A stretch of DNA of 64,000 nt from Onishia taeanensis (lineage in GTDB: Bacteria; Pseudomonadota; Gammaproteobacteria; Pseudomonadales; Halomonadaceae), in NCBI RefSeq assembly GCF_013349955.1, contig NZ_JABVXC010000015.1:36536-100535 (forward strand), given 5' to 3'. Below, one piece after another: positions 16,812 to 28,408 of this stretch. Position numbers and translations under genes: made by a program. Each line of letters opens with the position of its first letter. The stretch's first letter is position 1. Under the pieces are notes generated by a model. It was not told where the DNA came from and ran no database searches. It saw nothing but the letters and a program-made list of their open reading frames with translations.

Positions 16812-18410
16812 TCAGGCGAACTGGTTCATGGTGTTGTCCTTGCCACCGGCTTTCAGGGCGCCTTCGCCGGAGAAGTACTCCTTGTGATCATCGCCGAGGT
16901 TGGAGCCGGCCATGTCCTGGTGCTTGACGCAGGCCAGGCCCTTGCGGATCTCCTGACGCTGAACGCCTGTCACGTAGGCCAGCATGCCTTCCTCGCCGAA
17001 GTAGCCCCGCGCCAGGTCATCGGTGGACAGGGCGGCGGTGTGGTAGGTCGGCAGGGTGATCAGGTGGTGGAAGATACCTGCCTCGCGGGCGGCATCGCGC
17101 TGGAAATTGCGGGTCCAGTCATCGGCGAGGGTGGCAAGCTCGCTGTCATCGTAGGCCGCGTTCATCAAGTCGGCGCGATCATAGGCGCTGACGTCTCGGC
17201 CTTCCTGCTCCCAGGCGTCGAAGACCTGCTGACGGAAGTTGAGCGTCCAGTTGAAGGAGGGCGAGTTGTTGTAGACCAGCTTGGCGTCCGGGCAGACCTT
17301 GCGGATGCGGTTGACCATGCCGGCGATCTGGCCGACATGCGGCTTCTCGGTCTCGATCCATAGCAGGTCCGCGCCGTGTTGTAGCGAGGTGATGCAGTCC
17401 AGCACCACCCGGTCCTCGCCGCTGCCCGGCTTGAATTGATAGAGGCCGTTGGCCAGGCGTACCGGCTTTCTGAGCTCGCCGTCGAGCTTGATCAGGGTAT
17501 CGCCCTCGGCGACATCGTCCGCCGAGGCCACCGGTGTGGTCTCGAGGAAATGATTGTACTGGCTGGCCAGGTCGCCGGGCTCGCGGGAGACCGGAATCTT
17601 CTGGGTCAAACCGGCGCCCAGGGAATCGGTGCGAGCGACGATCACGCCCTCATCGACGCCGAGTTCCAGGAAGGCGTAGCGCACGGCGTTGATCTTGGCG
17701 AGGAAGTCCTCGTGGGGCACGGTCACCTTGCCGGCCTGGTGGCCGCACTGCTTGGCATCCGAGACCTGGTTCTCGATCTGGATGCAGCAGGCGCCGGCCT
17801 CGATCATCTTCTTGGCCAGCAGGTAGGTGGCCTCCTCGTTGCCGAAGCCGGCATCGATGTCGGCGATGATCGGTACTATATGGGTCTCGAAGCCGTCGAT
17901 CTTGTCCTGTGCGGCCCGAGCGCCGATTTCATCGCCCTCGGCGCGAGCCTCGTCCAGCGCCTTGAACAGATGGCCAAGTTCCCGGGCATCGGCCTGGCGC
18001 AGGAAGGTGTAGAGCTCCTCGATGAGTGCCGGCACGCTGGTCTTCTCGTGCATCGACTGATCCGGCAGCGGGCCGAAATCGGAGCGCAACGCGGCCACCA
18101 TCCAGCCAGACAGGTAGAGATAACGCTTGTCGGTGGTGCCGTGGTGTCGCTTCACCGCCAGCATCTTCTGCTGCCCGATGAAGCCGTGCCAGCAGCCCAG
18201 CGACTGGGTGTACTGGCGGGTATCGGCGTCGTAGGCGGCCATGTCGCGACGCATGATGCCGGCGGTGTAGCGGGCGATCTCCAGCCCGGTACGAAAGCGG
18301 TTCTGAGTCTTCATGCGTGCCGCGTACTCGGGGTTGATGGTGTCCCACTTGCCGCCTTGGGCCTCGCGCAGGGCGGTCAGGGTCTGGATTGCATCTTGAT
18401 ATGCTGACAT
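16812..18410 (-). CDS. aceA: Isocitrate lyase (long, Pseudomonas-type)
   Basis: Splits isocitrate into glyoxylate and succinate, the first step of the glyoxylate shunt used for growth on acetate and fatty acids. At 532 residues it is the long form found in Pseudomonas, rather than the 434-residue E. coli type. The catalytic C222 lies in the K-x-CGH motif (DAKQCGHQAGK); IADIDAGFGNEEATYLLAKKMIEAG and the C-terminal SSFNW-type NNSPSFNWTLNF are present. A 27-codon upstream extension is ignored because GAGGATGG precedes the ATG at 18410 and the family begins there. It is monocistronic with its own terminator. The 340-bp leader holds palindromes suggesting repression by a carbon-source regulator. 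Confidence 0.95.
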   Translation of the reverse strand: MSAYQDAIQTLTALREAQGGKWDTINPEYAARMKTQNRFRTGLEIARYTAGIMRRDMAAYDADTRQYTQSLGCWHGFIGQQKMLAVKRHHGTTDKRYLYLSGWMVAALRSDFGPLPDQSMHEKTSVPALIEELYTFLRQADARELGHLFKALDEARAEGDEIGARAAQDKIDGFETHIVPIIADIDAGFGNEEATYLLAKKMIEAGACCIQIENQVSDAKQCGHQAGKVTVPHEDFLAKINAVRYAFLELGVDEGVIVARTDSLGAGLTQKIPVSREPGDLASQYNHFLETTPVASADDVAEGDTLIKLDGELRKPVRLANGLYQFKPGSGEDRVVLDCITSLQHGADLLWIETEKPHVGQIAGMVNRIRKVCPDAKLVYNNSPSFNWTLNFRQQVFDAWEQEGRDVSAYDRADLMNAAYDDSELATLADDWTRNFQRDAAREAGIFHHLITLPTYHTAALSTDDLARGYFGEEGMLAYVTGVQRQEIRKGLACVKHQDMAGSNLGDDHKEYFSGEGALKAGGKDNTMNQFA

Positions 18411-18584
18411 GGAGCCATCCTCATCGGTCGGTTGTACCTGGCGGCGGCATGCGGCGTCGAGTGTTTCATGCTGCGCTGCAGGATATATCAAGCGTTAATC
18501 AGGCAGACGATCTTGTCTGTGCTGCCTTGGTCGAAGGGGACATGGCATTAAATCGGTTGTAATAGGCCGGATAATCTCGGCACC

Positions 18585-18600
18585 TAAAACGACTGTTTTA
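18585..18600. promoter_or_regulatory. Palindrome TAAAAC-N4-GTTTTA upstream of aceA
   Basis: Perfect six-base arms around GACT, 175 bp before the aceA start in a locally A+T-rich stretch. It may be an operator, but I cannot name a regulator. Confidence 0.35.
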
Positions 18601-18670
18601 ATGTCGCCCTGACAACGACTATGGCCCATGGCATCGGGGCTTCACCATGATTACTTAGCGGTAGGGAGCG

Positions 18671-18687
18671 TTGTAGTAAGACTACAA
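18671..18687. promoter_or_regulatory. Perfect palindrome TTGTAGT-N3-ACTACAA upstream of aceA
   Basis: A perfect 17-bp inverted repeat, 261 bp before the aceA ATG; a lone TGTAGT half-site follows at 18711-18716. RpiR-family regulators of central carbon metabolism (HexR, and RccR of Pseudomonas, which controls aceA there) bind TGTA-type palindromes; I recall TGTAGT half-sites for RccR. No such regulator gene is in this window. Confidence 0.6.
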
Positions 18688-18750
18688 GCAGGGTCTTTTT
18701 CGGCCATGCCTGTAGTCTTGTTTCTGGGGGGAAAGAGAAGGGGTTGCGAA

Positions 18751-19191
18751 TCAATCGCCTAGCGGAAGGCGCATGTTGCGGTGCGGTATCCCGGCATCGA
18801 TAAATTCATCACCGAAGGCAATGAACCCCAGGCGTTCGTAGAAGGGGAGGGCATGCGCCTGGGCGGCGAGCTCTAGATGTGCATGGCCGTGGGAGCGCGC
18901 GGCCTCGATGGTGGCTTGCATCAGCGCCACGCCGATACCCAGACCGCGGGCCTCGGCCAGCACGGCGACGCGCCCGATGTGGCCATCGGGCAGCAGGCGG
19001 GCGGTGCCCAGGGCCTTGGAGCCGTGCCAGGCGAGGATATGCAGGCAGTCGGGATCGAGGCCGTCCCACTCTTCCTCCACCGGCACGGCCTGCTCCTCGA
19101 TGAAGACTAGCCGGCGAATCTCGCCGGCGATGGCCCCCAGTTCGTCCCAACTGCCCTGCTGGAGGGTGACTTCACTGGCATGCGGCTTCAT
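18751..19191 (-). CDS. GNAT-family N-acetyltransferase
   Basis: A 146-residue GNAT protein. The acetyl-CoA-binding motif A is visible as IGRVAVLAEARGLGIGVALMQATIEAA (R-x-x-G-x-G/A near residues 85-90), with the ALPFYERLGFIAFGDEFIDAGIPH segment at the C-terminus. The last features resemble E. coli ElaA and YjcF-type proteins, whose substrate is unknown. Its ATG overlaps the TGA of roxA by four bases, so the two are translated as a unit. The GGAGG before the start lies within roxA. Substrate not predictable. Confidence 0.88.
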   Translation of the reverse strand: MKPHASEVTLQQGSWDELGAIAGEIRRLVFIEEQAVPVEEEWDGLDPDCLHILAWHGSKALGTARLLPDGHIGRVAVLAEARGLGIGVALMQATIEAARSHGHAHLELAAQAHALPFYERLGFIAFGDEFIDAGIPHRNMRLPLGD

Positions 19192-20387
19192 GCGCCATCC
19201 TCCATCTCGTCTGCCGGCCAGCTCAGGCTGCCGCGATCCAGCAGGCCGGCGAGCAGCGACGCCGCACCGGGGTAGGCGAGCAATTCGGCATCGATGGACG
19301 CCTGCGAGGCCAGGGCCCGGGCCAGGCCCATCTCGCAGGGCAGGCCATCACCGTCGACGAACAGGGTCGCCTGGGTGTCGTCCAGGGCGCGCCAGGCGAA
19401 GCGCGAGCCCAGGGTGCGCTCCAGATGCCCCCCGGCTTCGAGCTCGGCGGCAAGCTCATCGACCGGCGTCGGCTCCTCCTGCGGCACCAGCTGGTCGACA
19501 TACTTGGGCTGGGTCATCGCCCGTCCGAACCACTGGGCCAACTGGGCCGGATCATCGAGGGTATCGAGGATCAGCCGACGCATGCGCTCGAGCGCCTCGT
19601 CGTTGAGCTCGCCGGGGTCGGTGGGTGGCGTCATGCCGGCATCGCTGTAGCGCAGGGAGGTCGGCAGCGTCTCGCCCATGTAGTCGGCGAAGGAGGTCAC
19701 CGACTCGTCGGCGGACAGCGCTCGGAAGCCCACCGAAAGGGTCATGCAGTCTTCCGACTGGCTGACGCCGTGATGGGCGTGGCCCGGCGGAAGATAGAGC
19801 ATGTCGCCGGGCTCGAGCACCCAGTCCTGGTCCGGCATCACCTCGAAGTGCTCGAGAATGCGCAGGTCGATGCCGTCGATGATTGGGGCATCCTCGTCGA
19901 CGGCACCGCCCAGCTGCCAGCGGCGCTGACCGTTGGCCTGTAGCAGGAATACATCGTACTGATCGACATGGGGACCAACGCTGCCACCCGGCGGTGCGTA
20001 GCTGATCATGATGTCGTCGAGACGCCAGCGGGGCAGGAAGCTGAAGGCTTCCAGCAGGTCGGCGACCGCCGGCACGTAGTGATCCACGGCCTGCACCAGC
20101 AGGGTCCAGTCACGCTCGGGCAGGCGCGCGAAGGTGGCCTCATCAAAGGGGCCATGACTGACCTGCCAGGGCTTGGGGCTCCCCTGGTTGTCGCGGCCGT
20201 GTTCTTCGACCAGGCGTGCCTCGATGCCTTCCTCGCAGGCCAGGCCCGCCAGTTCATCGGGGGACAGCGGGCTTTCGAGATCCGGGAAGGCGCCGCGAAT
20301 CAGCAGCGGCTTGCGCTGCCAGTACTGGCCGAGGAAGTCGGCGGCGCTGAGGCCGCCCAGCATGGGCAAGGGCGTGTCGGCAGACAT
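19188..20387 (-). CDS. roxA: Ribosomal protein uL16 3-hydroxylase (YcfD/RoxA-type cupin)
   Basis: A 399-residue JmjC/cupin oxygenase that uses Fe(II) and 2-oxoglutarate; the E. coli homologue hydroxylates an arginine of ribosomal protein L16. The iron ligands are H140 and D142 (GPHVDQYD) and probably H205 in PPGHAHHG. The N-terminal FLGQYWQRKPLLIRGAFP and the family length support the call; a C-terminal winged-helix region follows from about 290. GAGGA precedes the ATG. It follows purB after a terminator and overlaps the GNAT gene. Confidence 0.9.
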   Translation of the reverse strand: MSADTPLPMLGGLSAADFLGQYWQRKPLLIRGAFPDLESPLSPDELAGLACEEGIEARLVEEHGRDNQGSPKPWQVSHGPFDEATFARLPERDWTLLVQAVDHYVPAVADLLEAFSFLPRWRLDDIMISYAPPGGSVGPHVDQYDVFLLQANGQRRWQLGGAVDEDAPIIDGIDLRILEHFEVMPDQDWVLEPGDMLYLPPGHAHHGVSQSEDCMTLSVGFRALSADESVTSFADYMGETLPTSLRYSDAGMTPPTDPGELNDEALERMRRLILDTLDDPAQLAQWFGRAMTQPKYVDQLVPQEEPTPVDELAAELEAGGHLERTLGSRFAWRALDDTQATLFVDGDGLPCEMGLARALASQASIDAELLAYPGAASLLAGLLDRGSLSWPADEMEDGA

Positions 20388-20413
20388 GGTGTGGTGTCCT
20401 CAGATAAAGGCAA

Positions 20414-20440
20414 ACAGGCGCTGGCGGAGCCAGCGCCTGT
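20414..20440 (-). terminator. Hairpin downstream of purB
   Basis: Perfect 11-bp stem ACAGGCGCTGG/CCAGCGCCTGT with a five-base loop, between the purB stop and the roxA start. Minus-strand reading gives only a short T-run (TTTG), so termination may be partial. Confidence 0.65.
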
Positions 20441-20496
20441 CGGTGGCGCAGTGCGTGGAGGCCCATAATGGGCCGTCCGTGTCGGGTTTTACAGGC

Positions 20497-21900
<1,404 letters not shown>

Positions 21901-21938
21901 TTAATCAAGGCCGTGGGCGCAATAAGCACTCGTCCGGG

Positions 21939-22574
21939 CTAGCCGAACTCGTCGAGGGCGCGTCGCATGGCGCCGCGCTGGAAGATCAGTTTCCAGCGTC
22001 GACCGCCCTGCTGATGCCACAGCAGGGCAAAGCGCACGCCGGCCAGCAAGGCAGCCCGCACGCGTTCCGGCATCATCCGCTGCTGCAAGAGGCTTGGCTC
22101 ACCCTGCACCACGATGCGGTAGCGGAAGGTCGAGATGGTGTCCTGATAAATCTCGCCGAGGCTCGCCACCACGTTCTCGTGGGTGTCGCCGAAGTGGCTG
22201 GCCTGGCCCTGAACGCGGGTCAGCCGAGTCCCCAGGGTGTCCATCATTTGCGGGTTCTTGCGCAGCTTCTGTGAGAGCAACAGCAGCGAGAAGCCGTAGC
22301 GTAGCACCACCGGGTTGGCCTGCTGCTTGCCGACCACGGCGCTCAGGGTGTCGAGGCCCTGGCGCAGGTGGTTGGGGTGGCCGCCGTAGATGGCCTCGAA
22401 GCTTTCTGGGTCGGTGTCGACCGTGGCGCGAATCAGTGTCTGCCAGGCGCGTTCGTCGACCTGGCCGGTGCGGGCCAGTTCGTCGACTACCACGGCGGCC
22501 TGGAAGACACCGGCCAGCGCCAGTACCTGGCGGCCGACGGGGGAATCCGGGGCGCGATGAATCGGGGTGGTCAT
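21939..22574 (-). CDS. hflD: High-frequency lysogenization protein HflD homologue
   Basis: A 211-residue helical protein of the HflD (YcfC) family, membrane-associated in E. coli, where it affects lambda lysogeny by interacting with CII. Family features are the [21 protein letters not shown] opening, the DTDPES-x-IYGG segment and [14 protein letters not shown]. Its physiological role is not settled. The ATG overlaps the mnmA stop (ATGA) and AAGGAG precedes it, so it is translationally coupled to mnmA. Confidence 0.9.
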   Translation of the reverse strand: MTTPIHRAPDSPVGRQVLALAGVFQAAVVVDELARTGQVDERAWQTLIRATVDTDPESFEAIYGGHPNHLRQGLDTLSAVVGKQQANPVVLRYGFSLLLLSQKLRKNPQMMDTLGTRLTRVQGQASHFGDTHENVVASLGEIYQDTISTFRYRIVVQGEPSLLQQRMMPERVRAALLAGVRFALLWHQQGGRRWKLIFQRGAMRRALDEFG

Positions 22575-23743
22575 GAGCGACGCTCCTTGCCGTGCCAGGT
22601 GTTGAGGATGACGCCGCCGCCGAGGCAGATCTCGCCGTCGTAGAGCACCAGCGATTGGCCCGGTGTCACGGCGCGCTGCGGCTCATCGAAGACCACCTCG
22701 ACGCCGCCATCCTCGCGGGTGCGCATCTGGCAGGCGACGTCCTCCTGACGATAGCGGGTCTTGGCCATGAAGCGGCCTTCGCTTGCCGGCGCCTCGCCGG
22801 CGACCCAGTCCATCGGCTCGGTAATCAGCACGTCGCTGTAGAGCAGCTCATGATGCTTGCCCTGAACGGCGATCAGCACGTTGCGCTCAAGGTCCTTGTG
22901 GGCCACGTACCAGGGCGCATCGGGGTGGTTCTGCAGGCCGCCGATGCCCAGGCCCTGGCGCTGGCCCAAGGTGTAGTACATCAGCCCGATATGCTCGCCG
23001 ATCACCTCGCCCTCTGGGGTTTCGATGGCCCCGGGCTGGGCCGGCAGGTACTGGCGCAGGAAGTCAGAGAAGCGCCGCTCGCCGATGAAGCAGATGCCGG
23101 TAGAGTCCTTCTTGCGCGCGGTGACCAGGTCATGGCGCTCGGCGATGGCGCGCACCTCGGGTTTCTCGAGTTCGCCCACCGGGAAAAGGGTGCGGGCGAT
23201 GGCCGCTTCCGGTACGGCATGCAGGAAGTAGCTCTGGTCCTTGTTGGTGTCGAGGCCCTTGAGCAGGCGCGGGCGTTCGTCGCCGTCGACATGACCGCGG
23301 ACCAGTCCTTCACGAACATAGTGGCCGGTGGCGATCTTCTCGGCGCCGAGCATCTCGGCATACTCGAGGAACACCTTGAACTTGATTTCGCGGTTACACA
23401 GGATGTCCGGGTTCGGCGTGCGCCCGGCCTGGTACTCAGCCAGGAAATGTTCGAAGACGTTGTCCCAGTATTCGGCGGCGAAATTGGCAGTGTGCAGCTT
23501 GATGCCGAGCTTGTCGCAGACCGCCTGGGCATCCGCCAGGTCTTCCTTGGCGGTACAGTATTCGGTGCCGTCGTCTTCGTCCCAGTTCTTCATGAACAGG
23601 CCTTCGACCTGATAGCCCTGCTCCATGAGCAGGAGGGCGGACACGGAGGAATCGACACCGCCGGACATGCCGACGATAACCTTGCCCGCCGCGGAGGGTT
23701 GCGCGGCGGATGATCCGGCAGCGACTGGCGCAGCAACTGACAT
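22571..23743 (-). CDS. mnmA: tRNA-specific 2-thiouridylase
   Basis: Adds sulfur to U34 of tRNA-Glu, -Gln and -Lys, using ATP and the TusE sulfur relay. The PP-loop [12 protein letters not shown] lies near residues 25-36; catalytic cysteines are C116 ([11 protein letters not shown]) and C218 ([11 protein letters not shown]). The length (390) exceeds the E. coli enzyme (368) mainly through an Ala/Ser-rich N-terminus. I use the ATG at 23743, which has GAGAG upstream; one six codons earlier has no ribosome binding site. First gene of mnmA-hflD-purB. Confidence 0.94.
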   Translation of the reverse strand: MSVAAPVAAGSSAAQPSAAGKVIVGMSGGVDSSVSALLLMEQGYQVEGLFMKNWDEDDGTEYCTAKEDLADAQAVCDKLGIKLHTANFAAEYWDNVFEHFLAEYQAGRTPNPDILCNREIKFKVFLEYAEMLGAEKIATGHYVREGLVRGHVDGDERPRLLKGLDTNKDQSYFLHAVPEAAIARTLFPVGELEKPEVRAIAERHDLVTARKKDSTGICFIGERRFSDFLRQYLPAQPGAIETPEGEVIGEHIGLMYYTLGQRQGLGIGGLQNHPDAPWYVAHKDLERNVLIAVQGKHHELLYSDVLITEPMDWVAGEAPASEGRFMAKTRYRQEDVACQMRTREDGGVEVVFDEPQRAVTPGQSLVLYDGEICLGGGVILNTWHGKERRS

Positions 23744-23910
23744 GGGCGCTCTCGACGTCATGGTGGGAGTGGAATGGCGTTAAATGGGCGGGGATTATAC
23801 ACGATAGTGGCCGCTTGCTTCGAGCCTGCTTTCATAGGCCGGAAGTGCAGGGCCGAGCCCAGATGGCGGCGGTGTGACGCTGTTTGGGTGCGAGCTGTTC
23901 GAGCTCGGGC

Positions 23911-24360
23911 TCAACGCTCCTGAATCACATCCAGCGGGAAGGTGCGGCCACGCTGCACGTCGCGGATGCGCCGCATCACCAGCGGACTGCGCAGGCGTCC
24001 GGCCCGTTCCAGGGCCTCCAGCTCATCGAGTGTCAGCCAGTGGATGGCGAGAATGTCCCGGTCCAGGTCATTGCCCAGGTGTGCCAGCGCCATGCCGGAA
24101 AAGCCGTGGCTGTGGAAGGTCATGCCATCCGGCGCGCGATAGACGTAAAGCCCCAGGTAGTCGGTGATGCCCACATGCCAGGCGGTCTCCTCGCGGACTT
24201 CCCGTTCGGCGGCGGCCTGAATGCCCTCATCGGGCTCCAGGTGGCCGGCGGGTTGATTGAAGACCGTATGGGGTCCGCCGCGATCTTCTTCGACCATCAG
24301 GAAGCGCCCGGCGCGCTCGATCACGGTGGCTACCGTGACTCTGGGAGACCAGCGACTCAT
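23911..24360 (-). CDS. nudJ: Nudix hydrolase, NudJ-type
   Basis: A 149-residue Nudix protein. The Nudix box runs from GHLEPDEGIQAAAE into REVREETAW, with all four catalytic glutamates kept but the usual Gly near its end replaced by Ala. The overall pattern (PAGHLEPDE, VYRAPDGMTFHSHGF) fits NudJ, a phosphatase acting on thiamine and nucleoside pyrophosphates. It overlaps the rluE stop by four bases (ATGA) and lies upstream of mnmA, the same order as in E. coli (rluE-nudJ-mnmA-hflD-purB). Confidence 0.9.
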   Translation of the reverse strand: MSRWSPRVTVATVIERAGRFLMVEEDRGGPHTVFNQPAGHLEPDEGIQAAAEREVREETAWHVGITDYLGLYVYRAPDGMTFHSHGFSGMALAHLGNDLDRDILAIHWLTLDELEALERAGRLRSPLVMRRIRDVQRGRTFPLDVIQER

Positions 24361-25082
24361 CGTGACCCTCTCGGCGTGTTGGGCTTGCGTCCCTTGGTCT
24401 TGCTATGGTGCTTGTCCACGTTCTTGTTCAAGCTCTTGCTCAATGGCTTGCCCAATTTCTTGCCCCCGGTGGCTTTCGATTTGCCGCCCTTGCCATTGCT
24501 GGCGGCGCGCTGCGGCTTGGCGGGCGCATGCAGCGTTTGCTTGCGCCATTCGCCGGGGGCCAGGCCGTCGAGGCGCCAAGCGCCGATCGCCACGCGGATC
24601 AGGCGCAGGGTGGGATAGCCGACCTCGGCGGTCATGCGGCGCACCTGACGATTGCGGCCCTCGCTGATGGTCAGTTCCAGCCAGCGGGTGGGGATATGGC
24701 GACGCTCACGTACCGGCGGGACGCGCGGGCCGACCGGCGGCGCGTCGAGGCGGCGCACCTTGGCCGGCCGGGTCGGGCCGTCATTGAGGGTCACGCCCTT
24801 GCGCAGGGCTTCCAGTGCCGCCTCGTCGGGTTCGCCCTCCACCTGCACCCAATAGGTCTTGGGCTGCTTGTGTTTGGGGTGAGCGATGCGATGAATCAGT
24901 TCGCCGTCATCGCTGAGCAGGATCAGGCCCTCGGAATCGTAGTCGAGACGCCCGGCCGGGTAGATGTTCGGCACCTTGATGATATCGGCAAGCGTCGCGC
25001 GTTGCTCTGCGTCACCGGCGCCGCGGTCGGTGAACTGGGAGAGCATGCGGAAAGGCTTGTGAAGGAGATAGACAGAGCTCAT
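24357..25082 (-). CDS. rluE: 23S rRNA pseudouridine synthase RluE-type
   Basis: A RsuA/RluE-family pseudouridine synthase of 241 residues; E. coli RluE modifies U2457 of 23S rRNA. The catalytic aspartate is D47 in the motif GRLDYDSEG. The N-terminal LLHKPFRMLSQFTD and the ISEGRNRQVRRMTAEVGYPTLRL segment are family hallmarks. It lacks the S4 domain of RsuA, consistent with RluE. The last 45 residues are a Lys/Ser-rich basic tail, probably RNA-contacting and not conserved. No strong Shine-Dalgarno is seen. It leads the leftward rluE-nudJ block, divergent from icd. Confidence 0.92.
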   Translation of the reverse strand: MSSVYLLHKPFRMLSQFTDRGAGDAEQRATLADIIKVPNIYPAGRLDYDSEGLILLSDDGELIHRIAHPKHKQPKTYWVQVEGEPDEAALEALRKGVTLNDGPTRPAKVRRLDAPPVGPRVPPVRERRHIPTRWLELTISEGRNRQVRRMTAEVGYPTLRLIRVAIGAWRLDGLAPGEWRKQTLHAPAKPQRAASNGKGGKSKATGGKKLGKPLSKSLNKNVDKHHSKTKGRKPNTPRGSR

Positions 25083-25161
25083 GAGCGCAAGCTTACCGGC
25101 AAGCAGGGCAGGATGGCAGGGGCCTGCGGCTATTATTGCTCATGCGCTGAGCCGGGCACGC

Positions 25162-25170
25162 TGGTATAAT
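25162..25170 (+). promoter_or_regulatory. Extended -10 promoter element for icd
   Basis: TGGTATAAT, a perfect TATAAT with a TGn extension, 197 bp before the icd start. No good -35 is visible at 17 bp, typical of extended -10 promoters. It lies in the rluE/icd divergent spacer. Confidence 0.6.
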
Positions 25171-25294
25171 GCCCCGGCTTGCTGGGAGCGCCCTCGACTC
25201 GCTCGGGGCCTGCTAAGAGTACCTGCTGGGCGCCGATGTTCCCTGCGATACCCGGCCTTATCACCCTGCCGGGTGGGTCGCACCGAGCCTCTGA

Positions 25295-27601
<2,307 letters not shown>

Positions 27602-27635
27602 CACCCTTAGCTATCCTCGGCACGCATGTGCCTCC

Positions 27636-27668
27636 GGCCCTCGTCCGCCCAGCGGGCGAGGGCCCTTT
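27636..27668 (+). terminator. icd terminator
   Basis: GGCCCTCG/CGAGGGCC outer arms with a GCCC/GGGC-capable interior, then CTTTAC. The rest of the 27602-27907 spacer shows no gene; CTTATAACTG near 27760 may be part of the clpS promoter. Confidence 0.65.
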
Positions 27669-27907
27669 ACGTTCTAGGGACGCTGATAACAGCCTTAAAG
27701 AGCCTGTTGGGCAACCCTCGATGGCCAGCGCCCCTTGCAAGCGGCTCATCACGGCCGCATCTTATAACTGAACCCTCAGCGGGCCTTGGCGTCCAACCAT
27801 AGTTGATGCGTTGAAGGCTCACAGGCTTGAGAGGATGGGTAACGCCTTTTATGTTCAAGATAGATGATCCTTACCAACGCAATGTCACGGCGGCGCTGGA
27901 AGCCGGC

Positions 27908-28252
27908 ATGACCCGCCCGTCTGGGCCTCAGGAATCGGGGCCTCAGGAAGAGGGCGATGAGGATGTGACGGTCCAGCCTGCCGAACCGGAGCTAGCGCCG
28001 CCGCCGATGTTCAAGGTGGTGTTGCACAACGATGACTTCACGCCCATGGAGTTTGTGGTCGAGGTGTTGCAGACCTTCTTCAATATGGATAGCGAGAAGG
28101 CCGTGCAAGTGATGTTGGCGGTTCACACCCAGGGAAAGGCGACCTGTGGGATTTTTACCCGCGACATCGCGGAAACTAAAAGTCATCAAGTCAATCAATA
28201 TGCCAAGGAGTGCCAGCACCCGTTGCTGTGCGATATCGATAGGGCCGACTGA
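27908..28252 (+). CDS. clpS: ATP-dependent Clp protease adaptor ClpS
   Basis: Binds proteins with N-terminal Leu, Phe, Tyr or Trp and delivers them to ClpAP. The 114-residue product has the core [51 protein letters not shown] and the ending ANEHPL-like [11 protein letters not shown] and the HxxG segment that form the degron pocket are kept. Starts at 27851 or a TTG at 27827 would add residues; I choose 27908 because GGAAG precedes it and it gives a family-like length. It is 156 bp upstream of clpA. Confidence 0.9.
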   Translation: MTRPSGPQESGPQEEGDEDVTVQPAEPELAPPPMFKVVLHNDDFTPMEFVVEVLQTFFNMDSEKAVQVMLAVHTQGKATCGIFTRDIAETKSHQVNQYAKECQHPLLCDIDRAD

Positions 28253-28359
28253 CGACTGGCAAGCTGATTGTCAGGCAAGCGGAAGACAGCCAGTGCAGGA
28301 TCGGCGTGACCGGCTCGAACTCGAGCTTGCGAATCCCGAGAATGTACCCGATGGTGAAA

Positions 28360-28378
28360 TTGCCGGCGATTGCCGGCC
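28360..28378. repeat. 19-bp hairpin element, copy 1 (before clpA)
   Basis: TTGCCGGCGATTGCCGGCC, containing GCCGGC-GATT-GCCGGC, 30 bp before the clpA start. An identical 19-mer lies at 36479-36497, just before lolA. Confidence 0.75.
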
Positions 28379-28408
28379 GACGCCCGAGGTGGCGAGAAGG
28401 GGACTGCC

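Noticed and set aside
17436..18407. 323-codon open frame on the plus strand inside aceA
   Set aside because: Antisense to a clear enzyme gene; no supporting signals.
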